The notes beneath the pieces are model-generated. The model did no database searches, was not told the DNA's origin, and worked only from the letters and a program-made list of their open reading frames with translations. The position numbers and the translations under genes are program-made. Source: Chitinophaga pinensis (GTDB lineage: Bacteria > Bacteroidota > Bacteroidia > Chitinophagales > Chitinophagaceae). From it: 64,000 nt of DNA. This document shows, piece by piece, positions 29,205 through 38,647 of this stretch. Numbering within the stretch: position 1 is the stretch's first letter; each line of letters opens with the position of its first letter. The stretch is taken from contig NZ_VOHS01000002.1 in NCBI RefSeq assembly GCF_007896845.1, positions 310,001 through 374,000 of the forward strand, written 5' to 3'.

Positions 29205-30374
29205 ATGGAACTGGTGATCGTAAATAGTGAAAAAACAGCAAGGCAATTCATCGACGCGCACGTTCAGGTGAATAAACACATACCTGAATGGATACGTCCT
29301 CTGGATAAGGATATCAATCAGGTATTCAATCCTGAAAAGAATAAGGCTTACAGGCAGGGTGAATGTGTCCGTTGGATTCTGAAAGATGATAACGGAAAAC
29401 TGATCGGCCGTATTGCAGCCTTTGTAAATAAAAAATATAAATCCAAAGGAGACAAACAACCGACTGGTGGCGTTGGCTTCTTTGACTGTATCAATGACCA
29501 GCAGGCGGCAAACCTCTTGTTTGATACCGCCCGTGAATGGCTGAGAGAAAGAGGGATGGGCGCGATGGATGGTCCTATTAACTTCGGAGAACGTGACCGT
29601 TGGTGGGGGTTACTGGTGGAAGGCTTTCATGAACCGCTCTACTGTATGAACTTCAATGCTCCCTATTACAAAGAACTGATGGAAAACTATGGTTTTCAAC
29701 CGTTTTTCAATCAGATATGCTATGCAATGGATGTTGACGCCCAGTTACAGGAAAAATTCTATGTCAGACATGCTGCTATCTCAGCAGACCCTAACTACCG
29801 GGCAGAGTATATTAATAAAAAGCACCTGTCTAAATATGCGGAAGATTTTACCACCGTTTATAATAAGGCATGGGCAAGCCATGACGGCGGAAAAGACATC
29901 ACCAAACAACAGGCGCTGAACATCTTTAAACAAATGGCGGCTGTACTGGATGAAAAAATCGTCTGGTTTGCCTATTATAAAGAAGAGCCGATTGCCTGCT
30001 GGATGAACCTTCCCGAGCTGAACCAGTTTTTCAAACATATGAACGGGAAATTTGGTCTCTGGCAGAAACTGAAGTTCTTCATCCTGAAACAGATGAAGAT
30101 GAACAAGAAGTTCACGGGTATCGTATTCGGTATCGTGCCGGAGTTTCAGGGAAAAGGAGTAGATTCCTTTATGATCATTGAAGCGGCCAAAGTGATTCAG
30201 AGAAAACTGTCTTACAGGGAGTATGAATTACAGTGGATCGGCGATTTCAATCCGAAAATGCTCAATATCGCGGAAAGTCTGGGTACTTATGTCAGCCGCA
30301 GACTGACCACTTACCGCTACCTGTTTGACAGGAATCAGCCTTACGAACGTCACCCTATTCTGGGCACTAAATAG
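29205..30374 (+). CDS. GNAT-like protein of the YghO type
   Basis: A 389-residue protein with a divergent acetyltransferase fold. The segments GKLIGRIAAFVNKKY, VGFFDCINDQQAANLLFDTA, the block MDGPINFGERDRWWGLLVEG and NFNAPYYKELMENYGF are typical of a family found widely in Bacteroidota and Proteobacteria (YghO in E. coli). A second GNAT-like unit is in the C-terminal half (GIVPEFQGKGVDSFMIIEAA). Substrate unknown. Confidence 0.82.
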   Translation: MELVIVNSEKTARQFIDAHVQVNKHIPEWIRPLDKDINQVFNPEKNKAYRQGECVRWILKDDNGKLIGRIAAFVNKKYKSKGDKQPTGGVGFFDCINDQQAANLLFDTAREWLRERGMGAMDGPINFGERDRWWGLLVEGFHEPLYCMNFNAPYYKELMENYGFQPFFNQICYAMDVDAQLQEKFYVRHAAISADPNYRAEYINKKHLSKYAEDFTTVYNKAWASHDGGKDITKQQALNIFKQMAAVLDEKIVWFAYYKEEPIACWMNLPELNQFFKHMNGKFGLWQKLKFFILKQMKMNKKFTGIVFGIVPEFQGKGVDSFMIIEAAKVIQRKLSYREYELQWIGDFNPKMLNIAESLGTYVSRRLTTYRYLFDRNQPYERHPILGTK

Positions 30375-30405
30375 CTTACAGGGGTTTAGTGCTTCGTTTA
30401 GACCC

Positions 30406-30479
30406 TTGCTACGCCGCTATTACGTCCACATTTCTTCGTTCCTGAACGGACCAATATGGGTGTAGTAGCGGCGTAGCAA
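30406..30479. repeat. 14-bp inverted repeat between convergent genes
   Basis: TTGCTACGCCGCTA at 30406-30419 and its exact complement at 30466-30479 flank a 46-base loop, which itself has a small CGTTC/GAACG hairpin. It lies between the convergent genes ending at 30374 and 30531. No T tract follows, so it may be a terminator without U-tail or a palindromic repeat element. Confidence 0.7.
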
Positions 30480-30530
30480 CGTTATTATGCAACGACATAC
30501 TACTCAAAATGGCCATAGACGGGCATTTCC

Positions 30531-31916
30531 TCAATGTACGGTTTTAACAAAAGCACTCTCTGCGCGGAGATGTCGGATGATCACATTATAGATTTCCTTT
30601 TCACGGAAGGGTTTTAGCAGGTAATCATCAAAACCTGCATCTATAAACTCCTGATTGCCAGGCATCGTAGTATCTGCAGTCAAGGCCAGCACAGGAACAT
30701 GTGCTTTCTGCGGTTCTTTATCCTCCCTTATTCTTTTCACGACTTCCAGCCCTGTCATACGGGGCATCTGCAGGTCCAGCAGAACCATATCATAATTATT
30801 ATTGACAAATAGCTCATATGCAACAGCGCCATCCGGCGCTTTATCAAAACGGCATTGCCAGCGGGTAAGGATCTTGTCCATCAGGGCCAGATTCATTTCC
30901 TGATCATCTGCTACCAGCAGATAGCGACCTTTCATCAGCTGACCGGTGAGTTGTTCTACTTCTTTCTGGGTGATGATCACTGTTTGCGGAACCGGCACTA
31001 CGCGATAGCTGATATTACAGATAAAACAACTGCCTTTTCCCGGTGTACTTTCCAGCAGTATTTCGCCATGATGCAATGTGATGAGTGCTTTTGCCAGTGC
31101 CAGTCCGATACCGGTACCATGCACAGAACCTGCCTGTGGCACGGTATTGTGCAGATACTGCTCAAATATCATTGTTTGTCTTTCAGGCGAAATACCAAGT
31201 CCGGTATCGCTGACACGGATCTGCACCCTTGCTTCTCCGGCAAACTCCTGATCTATTTTTAGCAGGCAACGGACGTTTCCTGCGTCGGTATAACGGATCG
31301 CATTATCCAGCAGGATCGATATCAGACGGCCTAATCGTTCGCCATCTCCGGCTACCTGTAACTGTTTGTCACCGTCGTACACAGCTTCAAAAGTGAGCTG
31401 TCTGGCCTTTGCCTGTACATGGGCTCTTTCGGTAGTACCGGTGAAAATTTTGTATAGTGAAAATGGATAAGTATCCAGCTGTAATTCCCCACGCTGAGAC
31501 CAGGCCAGTTCCTGAAAATGCTGTTGCATACGACTGAGTGTACCGGCAGCATTTTCTACCGCCAACAGCATCTCGCGCTGTGCGCTATCCAGAGTAGTAT
31601 AGTGTAATTGTTCGCTGAAACCAATAATGGCATTCAGAGGTGTGCGCACTTCCTGACTGATATTGTTAATCATGTTAACACGCGCGTCCGCCAGCGCTTT
31701 CCCGGTACGATTTATGTGTGTTATCTGTTTACGGAGATACCAGATATAGTAAAGTGCAATCAACAGTACAGCTACTGATAGCACAGGTATAACGAAGGAA
31801 AGATCAGAAACAGTGATAACTGCCGGAATAGAAAAGTGGTTCACTGGTATTACATCCACAATCACGAATACGGGGAGTGTAAACGGGGTATGTCCAAAAG
31901 CAACCGACCGATACAT
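30531..31916 (-). CDS. hybrid sensor kinase with degenerate H box
   Basis: A 461-residue protein: a single strong membrane helix (residues 40-61), a HisKA-like helix pair, HATPase_c (LISILLDNAIRYTDAG, VSDTGLGISPER, GTGIGLALAKALITLHHGEI) and a C-terminal receiver domain (VADDQEMN, phospho-acceptor Asp in MVLLDLQMPRMTG, ALTAD, LLKPF). The usual H-E-x-R/K-T-P box reads SQEVRTPLNAI: Gln88 (codon CAG, minus strand 31655-31653) replaces the phosphorylated His. The receiver and the ATP-binding boxes are intact. It may act as a phosphatase, an allosteric partner of another kinase or a receiver for phosphate from another protein. No DNA-binding partner is adjacent. Confidence 0.88.
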   Translation of the reverse strand: MYRSVAFGHTPFTLPVFVIVDVIPVNHFSIPAVITVSDLSFVIPVLSVAVLLIALYYIWYLRKQITHINRTGKALADARVNMINNISQEVRTPLNAIIGFSEQLHYTTLDSAQREMLLAVENAAGTLSRMQQHFQELAWSQRGELQLDTYPFSLYKIFTGTTERAHVQAKARQLTFEAVYDGDKQLQVAGDGERLGRLISILLDNAIRYTDAGNVRCLLKIDQEFAGEARVQIRVSDTGLGISPERQTMIFEQYLHNTVPQAGSVHGTGIGLALAKALITLHHGEILLESTPGKGSCFICNISYRVVPVPQTVIITQKEVEQLTGQLMKGRYLLVADDQEMNLALMDKILTRWQCRFDKAPDGAVAYELFVNNNYDMVLLDLQMPRMTGLEVVKRIREDKEPQKAHVPVLALTADTTMPGNQEFIDAGFDDYLLKPFREKEIYNVIIRHLRAESAFVKTVH

Positions 31917-32182
31917 CGTATGTATTTAAAGGTTGAAAAAACGTTGGCGTTAAACACACAATTTGAGAGAGTTCCAGGCGGTTCTAAACCCGTTCTATTA
32001 TCAGACGCTACGATGTACCGAATTTAACTAAAAGCGGTGAGACCTGAAAATTATTTCCCTTTCGTGTTATGTTCCGGCATAGAAAATAGAATTATATTTA
32101 TCATGCGTTGACAGCACTATTCCACAACCTGTTAACACTATGTCCAACAACTAATGCAGAGACTCCAAGAACTGCTGTGAAT

Positions 32183-34282
32183 ATGAGTAATATGGCGCCA
32201 GGTATGTACTTCAGACAAGAGGTGCTGAGAATGACCGGAGGTATCCTGTTGTTTTACATCACCTATATTATTTTATTACTATGCTCCCTGCTGCTGATGG
32301 CAGCGTGCACCTGGAGCGGAAGCTCTATTATATTGTATGCTTCCTACCAGGGCTTGTCCGGCACACTAATGTTGATACTCGGTGCAGTGATCATACTGCT
32401 GGGTATTATGCAGACAGTATTTATCCTTCTTTTCCTCTTCCACCGGCATAAAACCACTATTCCTTATCGTACTGTTGTGACGGAAAAGGAACAACCTGTG
32501 CTGTTTGATTTTATCCATAAACTTGTCAAACAGACAAAAACACCTTTACCGGAAAAAGTCTATCTGGTACCGGATGTAAATGCAGTGGTATTTCATTCAC
32601 CAAAAGGGATAGGCCTGTTTGCTGATACAGACAAAAATCTGGTCATTGGATTAGGCATGGTGAACAGTCTCAACATCTCGGAATTCAAAATGGTACTGGC
32701 GCATGAATTCGGACATTTCTCCCAGAGGAGTATGCGGCTTGTATTACACGTCTATACGATCAATAAAATAATCTATAACATCCTTTATGAGAATAAAGGA
32801 TGGCGTAATGCTATCATCTGGTTGTCAAACAAAGGTTTGATAGCGGCCATTTTATCGCGGTTGTTTTTGCTGATGGCAGCCGGTCTGCATTTCCTTTTCC
32901 GCAACATGCACGAGCTGATCAACCGGCAGTATATGCGTTTAAGCCGTGAAATGGAATTTAATGCGGACGAAGTGGCTGTTTCTATCTGCGGAACGGAAAC
33001 AGCTATCTCAGCCATGCGGAGAGCGGAAATGAGCAATGCCTGTTTTCAGCAATTATTGCAAAAAGTAAGTGCATGGTCGCACCAGCATCGTTTTGTGCGT
33101 AATATTTACGAAGCACATAGTATGCTGATAAAATACCATGCAAAGCAGCATAGTGCCCCACTTGATCACCAGCAGTTACCGCAGTACAACGATGATCAGT
33201 TCAGTACCACTGTTAAGAGTCAGGTACAGTTCCGCGATCAGTGGGCCTCACACCCCACACAGGAAGAAAGAGAAGAACGTTATCTGGCTGCCAATATTCC
33301 CGGCGTGAAGATCCCGCAAAGTGCATGGACGCTTTTCCATAACGCCGATGTTTTACAGGAACAGATGTCGCAGCAGATCTATCAGTTGCTGGCGCCCGAG
33401 GCGACGCCGGAACAATGGGTATCACCGGGTGAAGTGATCCGGGAAATTGAAGATGTGCATGAGCAGTATGCCTTTCCGGCACAGTATAATAACTATTTTG
33501 ACAACCGGCCTTTTTCTGATATTCCTGCCGGCAGATTAGAGCCGTTTTCAGAAGAAGAACAGACGTTATACACATTAAACACCCTGTATACAAAAGATCA
33601 CCGGCAGCGTATCCGGCATTATTTCAGGGATCTACAGGATGCTGCAACTTTACAGGCTATCATCAGCGGCGCTATTCAGGTAACGCATTTCACCTATCAG
33701 CATGTACAGCATCGCAGTCAGGAAGCCCTCAGGATTTTGGAAAAACTGCAACATCAGATTGTGCGTGATGAGGAGTGGTTACGTAAACATGACCTGCTGG
33801 CCATCCGTTACCATTATACGTTTGCGCTGCAACAGGCGATAGAAGCAGCTACCAGCTTACAGGACCAATACCGGTCTATTCTGGTACATCAGTCCCGGGC
33901 GGCTCTGCTCAATGAAGTTGCTGGTATGATGGTGGAGCATATTCCGGCGTTTGCCGACACTGAAACGGCTTCTCCGCAAACGGAAGCAGCCCTGCAGATG
34001 TTACGGGAACAGGCTGACCAGTTACAGCAGTTGCTGCACGACCTGTTATACCAGCATCAGATCAGTGATCTCTGGGAACCTGAGTTACAACAGCGCGTAG
34101 CGCATTTCATACATTACCAGTATCCTTATCTGCAGGAGCATATACCATTGCCGGAAGAACTGGAGATCATGCACGAGATCAGTGCGGCCGTGTCAGACCA
34201 TTATAATAATAGTATCACACTGATAAAGAAGGATTTTCTGTATCGTTGTCTGGACCACAGTGAATTGTCAATCCCTCATTGA
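32183..34282 (+). CDS. M48 family membrane metallopeptidase
   Basis: A 699-residue protein with two N-terminal helices (ILLFYITYIILLLCSLLLMA; LILGAVIILLGIMQTVFILL), the zinc motif HEFGH at residues 174-178 in MVLAHEFGHFSQ, and the third ligand Glu in the segment SREMEFNADEVAV. Peptidases of this type (HtpX/Ste24-like) degrade or process membrane proteins. The C-terminal 350 residues are helical, Gln- and His-rich and not part of the standard domain. I chose the ATG at 32183; the frame is open to 32108 without an ATG. About 265 bases without recognisable features precede it. Confidence 0.87.
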   Translation: MSNMAPGMYFRQEVLRMTGGILLFYITYIILLLCSLLLMAACTWSGSSIILYASYQGLSGTLMLILGAVIILLGIMQTVFILLFLFHRHKTTIPYRTVVTEKEQPVLFDFIHKLVKQTKTPLPEKVYLVPDVNAVVFHSPKGIGLFADTDKNLVIGLGMVNSLNISEFKMVLAHEFGHFSQRSMRLVLHVYTINKIIYNILYENKGWRNAIIWLSNKGLIAAILSRLFLLMAAGLHFLFRNMHELINRQYMRLSREMEFNADEVAVSICGTETAISAMRRAEMSNACFQQLLQKVSAWSHQHRFVRNIYEAHSMLIKYHAKQHSAPLDHQQLPQYNDDQFSTTVKSQVQFRDQWASHPTQEEREERYLAANIPGVKIPQSAWTLFHNADVLQEQMSQQIYQLLAPEATPEQWVSPGEVIREIEDVHEQYAFPAQYNNYFDNRPFSDIPAGRLEPFSEEEQTLYTLNTLYTKDHRQRIRHYFRDLQDAATLQAIISGAIQVTHFTYQHVQHRSQEALRILEKLQHQIVRDEEWLRKHDLLAIRYHYTFALQQAIEAATSLQDQYRSILVHQSRAALLNEVAGMMVEHIPAFADTETASPQTEAALQMLREQADQLQQLLHDLLYQHQISDLWEPELQQRVAHFIHYQYPYLQEHIPLPEELEIMHEISAAVSDHYNNSITLIKKDFLYRCLDHSELSIPH

Positions 34283-34404
34283 CACTTTCTTTTCTTAATA
34301 TGTAAATAATTACGTCTGTGGAAAGTACCGGGAACTGTACGGCACTGTCTAGGGACTATCGACAATTTTCTGTACTTTCGACCTTCGCGAATGCGTTTGC
34401 ATAT

Positions 34405-36294
34405 ATGGAGAATTTTATCGTTTCAGCCCGTAAATACCGTCCACAGAATTTTTCAACCGTAGTCGGACAATCACATATTACGACCACACTAAAAAATGCG
34501 ATCCGCAACAGTCAGCTGGCGCACGCCTTCCTGTTCTGCGGTCCGAGAGGTGTGGGTAAAACTACCTGTGCCCGTATTCTGGCCAAAACAATCAACTGTG
34601 AGAACCTCCAGCCTGATGGCGAAGCCTGTAATCAATGTCATTCCTGTACTTCTTTCAATGAAGGAAGTTCTTTTAATATTCACGAGCTGGATGCCGCGTC
34701 CAACAACTCCGTAGACGACATCAGAACGCTGGTGGAGCAGGTACGTTTTGCGCCGCAGGCGGGAAAATACAAGATCTATATCATAGATGAGGTACACATG
34801 CTCAGTTCTTCCGCATTCAACGCGTTTCTGAAAACGCTGGAGGAACCACCTTCCTATGCTATATTCATTCTGGCAACCACAGAAAAGCACAAGATCCTTC
34901 CAACGATCCTGAGCCGTTGTCAGATCTTCGACTTCAAACGCATTACCATTCAGGATACCGTTGATCACCTGCAGGAGATCTGTGGCAAGGAGCATATTCA
35001 GGCAGAACCTGATGCTTTGCATCTGGTCGCACAGAAAACTGACGGCTGTATGCGTGACTCGCTGAGCACACTGGATAAGATTGTCAGCTTTACCGGCGGA
35101 CATCTTACTTACCAGAATACGCTGGAGCACCTGAATATACTTGATTACGATTATTTCTTCCGGGTAATGGACTCTGTACTGCAACAGGACGTAGCCACTG
35201 CCTTACTGATATTTGATGAGATCCTGCAGAAGGGTTTTGAGGGAGATAACTTCCTGAACGGGTGGTCGGAATTTCTCCGTAACCTGTTGATGAGCAAGGA
35301 TGAAAAGGTATTACATCTTGTGGAAGTATCCGGTAATCTGAAAGACCGCTACAAACAGATGGCGGGCAAGGTCAGTCCGTCCTACCTGATTACGGCCCTT
35401 CATCTGCTGAATGATACAGAGATCAATTACCGTATGGCGCGCAATAAACGCCTGCATGTGGAGATGGCGCTGATCAAGCTTTGTTTCTTACAACAGGCAG
35501 TAACGCTGGTAAGTGATGATCAGACCGGAGAGGTCGTAAAAAAAAAACTGGTAGCTGATGGTGCCCCGGCCCAGAAACTAAGATCTTCTTTCGTCCAGGC
35601 AGCTCCGGAAGCAAAACCGGTAGCCGGACAAGCGGCAACGACCACGTCCATTGCTGCCAATGAAGCCAGACTGACGATAGAAACGCCGGCAGCTAACACA
35701 GGCGTTCCGGCACAGGCAGTTACACAGACGCCGCAACCGGTACAGCAACAGCCGGTCAATACACAGCACACTTCTTCTTATAATACTACAACTTCTACGG
35801 CTACCGCACCGAAACCAACGCAGGCGCCAACCAATGCGCCTAAATTGACGGGACTGGCAGCGATGAAGGAGGCGTTGGCATCAAAACAGCAGACGCAAAC
35901 GGCCAAAGCCATCATTCCGATGACAGCCGGCGCCCTATCGGTATACTGGGACGAATTCATCGATCGTTTCCGGCAGGCTAACAAAATGACAGTTGTAAGT
36001 AATCTTCAGCTGGCGGCGATTAAACTGCAAAGTGCGGAGGAAATCTGCATTGTGAGCAGAAATATTGTGCAATTCCGGTTCATGGAAGAAGAAAAACTGG
36101 CAATTTCAGCTTTCTTTAAAGATAAATTTCAGAACCCCGCAATTGTGTTGACCTTACAGCTGGATGAGACACAGCAAACGCAGGATATTGGCCCCGCGCC
36201 ACTTTCCAGCCGTGAGCAGTTCCTGAAAATGACGGAAAAATATCCGTTGGTGAAGGAACTGAAAGAGAAGTTGAATATGGAACTGGATTTTTAA
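34405..36294 (+). CDS. dnaX: DNA polymerase III subunits gamma and tau
   Basis: A 629-residue clamp-loader ATPase. Walker A CGPRGVGKTTCARILA, a zinc knuckle of four Cys (CENLQPDGEACNQCHSC region), Walker B IIDEVHML, sensor 1 FILATTEKHKILPTILSRC and domain III (residues about 240-370) are all present. After residue 378 comes a run of three Lys encoded by ten A, followed by an Ala/Thr/Pro/Gln-rich linker and a C-terminal domain from about residue 540 (WDEFIDRFRQANKMTV) that in tau would bind the polymerase. Both other frames stop just after the A run, so a short gamma of about 385 residues can be made. Start at ATG 34405, because homology begins there; the frame is open to a GTG at 34318. Confidence 0.95.
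   Translation: MENFIVSARKYRPQNFSTVVGQSHITTTLKNAIRNSQLAHAFLFCGPRGVGKTTCARILAKTINCENLQPDGEACNQCHSCTSFNEGSSFNIHELDAASNNSVDDIRTLVEQVRFAPQAGKYKIYIIDEVHMLSSSAFNAFLKTLEEPPSYAIFILATTEKHKILPTILSRCQIFDFKRITIQDTVDHLQEICGKEHIQAEPDALHLVAQKTDGCMRDSLSTLDKIVSFTGGHLTYQNTLEHLNILDYDYFFRVMDSVLQQDVATALLIFDEILQKGFEGDNFLNGWSEFLRNLLMSKDEKVLHLVEVSGNLKDRYKQMAGKVSPSYLITALHLLNDTEINYRMARNKRLHVEMALIKLCFLQQAVTLVSDDQTGEVVKKKLVADGAPAQKLRSSFVQAAPEAKPVAGQAATTTSIAANEARLTIETPAANTGVPAQAVTQTPQPVQQQPVNTQHTSSYNTTTSTATAPKPTQAPTNAPKLTGLAAMKEALASKQQTQTAKAIIPMTAGALSVYWDEFIDRFRQANKMTVVSNLQLAAIKLQSAEEICIVSRNIVQFRFMEEEKLAISAFFKDKFQNPAIVLTLQLDETQQTQDIGPAPLSSREQFLKMTEKYPLVKELKEKLNMELDF
35527..35547 (+). promoter_or_regulatory. A10 slippage site in dnaX with purine-rich upstream element
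   Basis: Ten A at 35538-35547 encode the end of Val378 and Lys379-381. Adding one A, or shifting by minus one, gives Thr-Gly-Ser-stop (TGA at 35556-35558). Losing one A, or shifting by plus one, gives Asn-Trp-stop. GGAGAGG at 35527-35533 lies about 10 bases before the end of the run, the place where E. coli dnaX has its Shine-Dalgarno-like stimulator. Confidence 0.65.
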
Positions 36295-36298
36295 AGGC

Positions 36299-36323
36299 GA
36301 TTACGGAAATATCTTCCGTAATC
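36299..36323 (+). terminator. hairpin after dnaX
   Basis: A 10-bp perfect stem GATTACGGAA/TTCCGTAATC with a five-base loop, four bases after the dnaX stop, with a weak T tract (CTAACTTTC). Confidence 0.65.
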
Positions 36324-36379
36324 TAACTTTCACAATTCGCATTTCTTTTGTAGGTTTGGGCAAAATTTGGATAAATACT

Positions 36380-38017
36380 ATGGCAGAAGTTATCAGAATG
36401 CCCCTTTTGAGTGACACTATGACTGAAGGGGTGATCGCGGAATGGCATAAAAAGGTAGGTGATACCGTAAAAGCAGACGACGTAATTGCTGAGGTGGAAA
36501 CAGATAAAGCCACCATGGAAGTAATGGGTTATGTGGAAGGTACTCTATTATATATTGGTGTCGAGAAAGGTAAGGCTGCTAAAGTAAATGAGATTATAGC
36601 TATTGTAGGGAAACCAGGTGAAGATTACAAGTCTTTACTGGGTGGAGGAAATAATAATGGCCAGGCCGCACCTGAGGCTAAGCCAGCAGCTCAGGAAGCT
36701 TCCGCTCCGGCTCCTGCCGCAAGCACCGCAGACAGCGCAGCTGTTGCTGAAGCACTGAAAAACGCTACTGTTATCCGTATGCCGCTGTTAAGCGATACCA
36801 TGACAGAAGGTAAGATCGTAGCCTGGAACAAAAAAGTGGGCGATACCGTAAAGAGCGATGACGTATTAGCAGAAGTGGAAACTGATAAAGCGACCATGGA
36901 AGTAATCGGTTATGCTGATGGTGAACTCCTTTATGTGGGCGTAAAAGAAGGTGATGCTGCCAAGGTAAATGGCATCATTGCGATAGTAGGTAAAAAAGGT
37001 ACCAATGTAGACGTTATCCTCGCTGCTGAAGGCGCAGGTGGCGCTAAACCAGCCGCTCAGGCAGCACCAGCAGCAACTCCGGCTGCATCTGCAGCTCCTG
37101 CAGCTACTCCTGAGGTTTCTGAAAATAAAGACGGTCGTGTGAAAGCATCTCCGCTGGCTAAGAAACTGGCTGAAGAGAAAGGTATTGATATCAATAAAGT
37201 AACTGGTTCCGGCGACGGTGGCAGGATCGTGAAGAAAGACGTTGATAGCTTTGTTCCATCCGCTGCTCCGGCTGCTGCTGCGAAACCAGGTGCTGCTCCT
37301 GCTGCAAAAGCTCCGGCATTTGCACCTGCAGGTCAGGAAGGTCACACAGACATCCAGCTGAGCCAGATGCGTAAAGTAATTGCTAAACGCCTGAGCGAAA
37401 GCAAATTCTCAGCTCCTCACTTCTACCTAAAAGTAGATATTAACATGGATAAAGCGATTGAAGCACGTAAAGCTATCAACGAAGTATCGCCTGTTAAGAT
37501 CTCCTTCAATGATATGGTGATCAAGGCTTCTGCCCTGGCACTGCGTCAGCATCCTGATGTTAACAGCAGCTGGATGGGGGATTTCATCCGCCAGAACCAC
37601 CACGTACACATCGGTTCTGCTGTGGCTATCGAAGATGGTCTGATCGTTCCGGTGATCCGTTTTGCGGATCAGAAATCCCTGAGCCAGATCGCTGCTGATG
37701 CGAAAGAGCTGTACGACAAAGCAAAAAACAAAAAACTGCAGCCACAGGATTTCTCTGGTAATACCTTTACTATCTCTAATCTGGGTATGATGGGTATCGA
37801 CGAGTTCACTGCTATTATCAACCCGCCGGATTCCGCAATCCTGGCAGTAGGTGGTATCAAAGAAACCGTTGTTTCCGAGAAAGGACAGTTCAAAGCTGTA
37901 AATATCATGAAGCTGACCCTGAGCTGTGACCACCGTAGCGTGGACGGAGCAGTAGGCGCACGTTTCCTGGCTACACTGAAGAGCTATCTGGAAAATCCGG
38001 TAACTATGCTGGTATAG
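36380..38017 (+). CDS. pdhC: dihydrolipoyllysine acetyltransferase, E2 of pyruvate dehydrogenase-type complex
   Basis: A 545-residue E2 with two lipoyl domains in tandem (each with EVETDKATMEV, the Lys being lipoylated), Ala/Pro-rich linkers, a peripheral-subunit-binding domain (ASPLAKKLAEEKGIDINKV) and a catalytic acyltransferase domain ending with the active-site motif LSCDHRSVDGAVGA. This is the layout of E2p in Bacteroidota, which passes acetyl groups to CoA. The E1 and E3 genes are not adjacent. The symbol assumes pyruvate as substrate; a branched-chain acid complex cannot be excluded. The ATG at 36380 starts the first lipoyl domain directly. Confidence 0.92.
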   Translation: MAEVIRMPLLSDTMTEGVIAEWHKKVGDTVKADDVIAEVETDKATMEVMGYVEGTLLYIGVEKGKAAKVNEIIAIVGKPGEDYKSLLGGGNNNGQAAPEAKPAAQEASAPAPAASTADSAAVAEALKNATVIRMPLLSDTMTEGKIVAWNKKVGDTVKSDDVLAEVETDKATMEVIGYADGELLYVGVKEGDAAKVNGIIAIVGKKGTNVDVILAAEGAGGAKPAAQAAPAATPAASAAPAATPEVSENKDGRVKASPLAKKLAEEKGIDINKVTGSGDGGRIVKKDVDSFVPSAAPAAAAKPGAAPAAKAPAFAPAGQEGHTDIQLSQMRKVIAKRLSESKFSAPHFYLKVDINMDKAIEARKAINEVSPVKISFNDMVIKASALALRQHPDVNSSWMGDFIRQNHHVHIGSAVAIEDGLIVPVIRFADQKSLSQIAADAKELYDKAKNKKLQPQDFSGNTFTISNLGMMGIDEFTAIINPPDSAILAVGGIKETVVSEKGQFKAVNIMKLTLSCDHRSVDGAVGARFLATLKSYLENPVTMLV

Positions 38018-38039
38018 TTTATATCAAAAACTAACTATA

Positions 38040-38072
38040 AAACAGGCGTCCCGTCATACGGGGCGCCTGTTT
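38040..38072 (+). terminator. terminator of the E2 gene
   Basis: A 14-bp stem with one wobble pair (AAACAGGCGTCCCG and its partner) around TCATA, then GTTTTAT. Confidence 0.88.
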
Positions 38073-38179
38073 GTTTTATACCGTACGGATCAACTTAACA
38101 TGCTGCTATTCAATACCAGAATTTGGGAGTTGATATAGAAATGTTTAAATTTAAGGAAGCCCCCACAACTAAAATATCA

Positions 38180-38569
38180 ATGGAGATTCCTAAGAATGCG
38201 GTAAGCTGGTTCGAAATCCCTGTACACGATTTTGACAGGGCCCGGAAGTTCTACAGCTACATATTCAACTATGAAATGCCTGAGGAACAACTTGGCTTTA
38301 AAAGAAAGGCTTTTTTTCAATTTGACAGACAACAGAACGGTGTAGGAGGAGCCATTGTACAAGGTTCCGAATACTTTCCCAGTCAACGCGGTACACTGGT
38401 TTATCTGCATGCAGGCGATGACCTGAGCGACGTACTTGATCGTGTAGAAGCAGCGGGGGGTAAAATAGAGCTGGATAAGCGCCCGGTATCCGAGATACAG
38501 GATATGGGATATTTTGCCATCATATTTGACCCGGATGGTAACAGGGTCGCCCTATATTCCAGAAGCTGA
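38180..38569 (+). CDS. VOC (glyoxalase-like) family protein
   Basis: A 129-residue protein with the paired beta-alpha-beta-beta-beta units of the vicinal oxygen chelate fold: NAVSWFEIPVHDFDRARKFY at the start, GVGGAIVQG in the middle and YFAIIFDPDGNRVALYS at the end. Such proteins bind a metal or act as resistance or lyase-type enzymes; the reaction cannot be told. Earlier in-frame starts at 38123 (TTG) and 38141 (ATG) exist; I prefer 38180 because the fold begins there. Confidence 0.8.
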   Translation: MEIPKNAVSWFEIPVHDFDRARKFYSYIFNYEMPEEQLGFKRKAFFQFDRQQNGVGGAIVQGSEYFPSQRGTLVYLHAGDDLSDVLDRVEAAGGKIELDKRPVSEIQDMGYFAIIFDPDGNRVALYSRS

Positions 38570-38647
38570 CTATCCGCAGTATTTTGGGAAAACCTGATCG
38601 TTTGTCCGTTGAATTCCACTATCCATCTATTTTCAGTACACTTCCTG

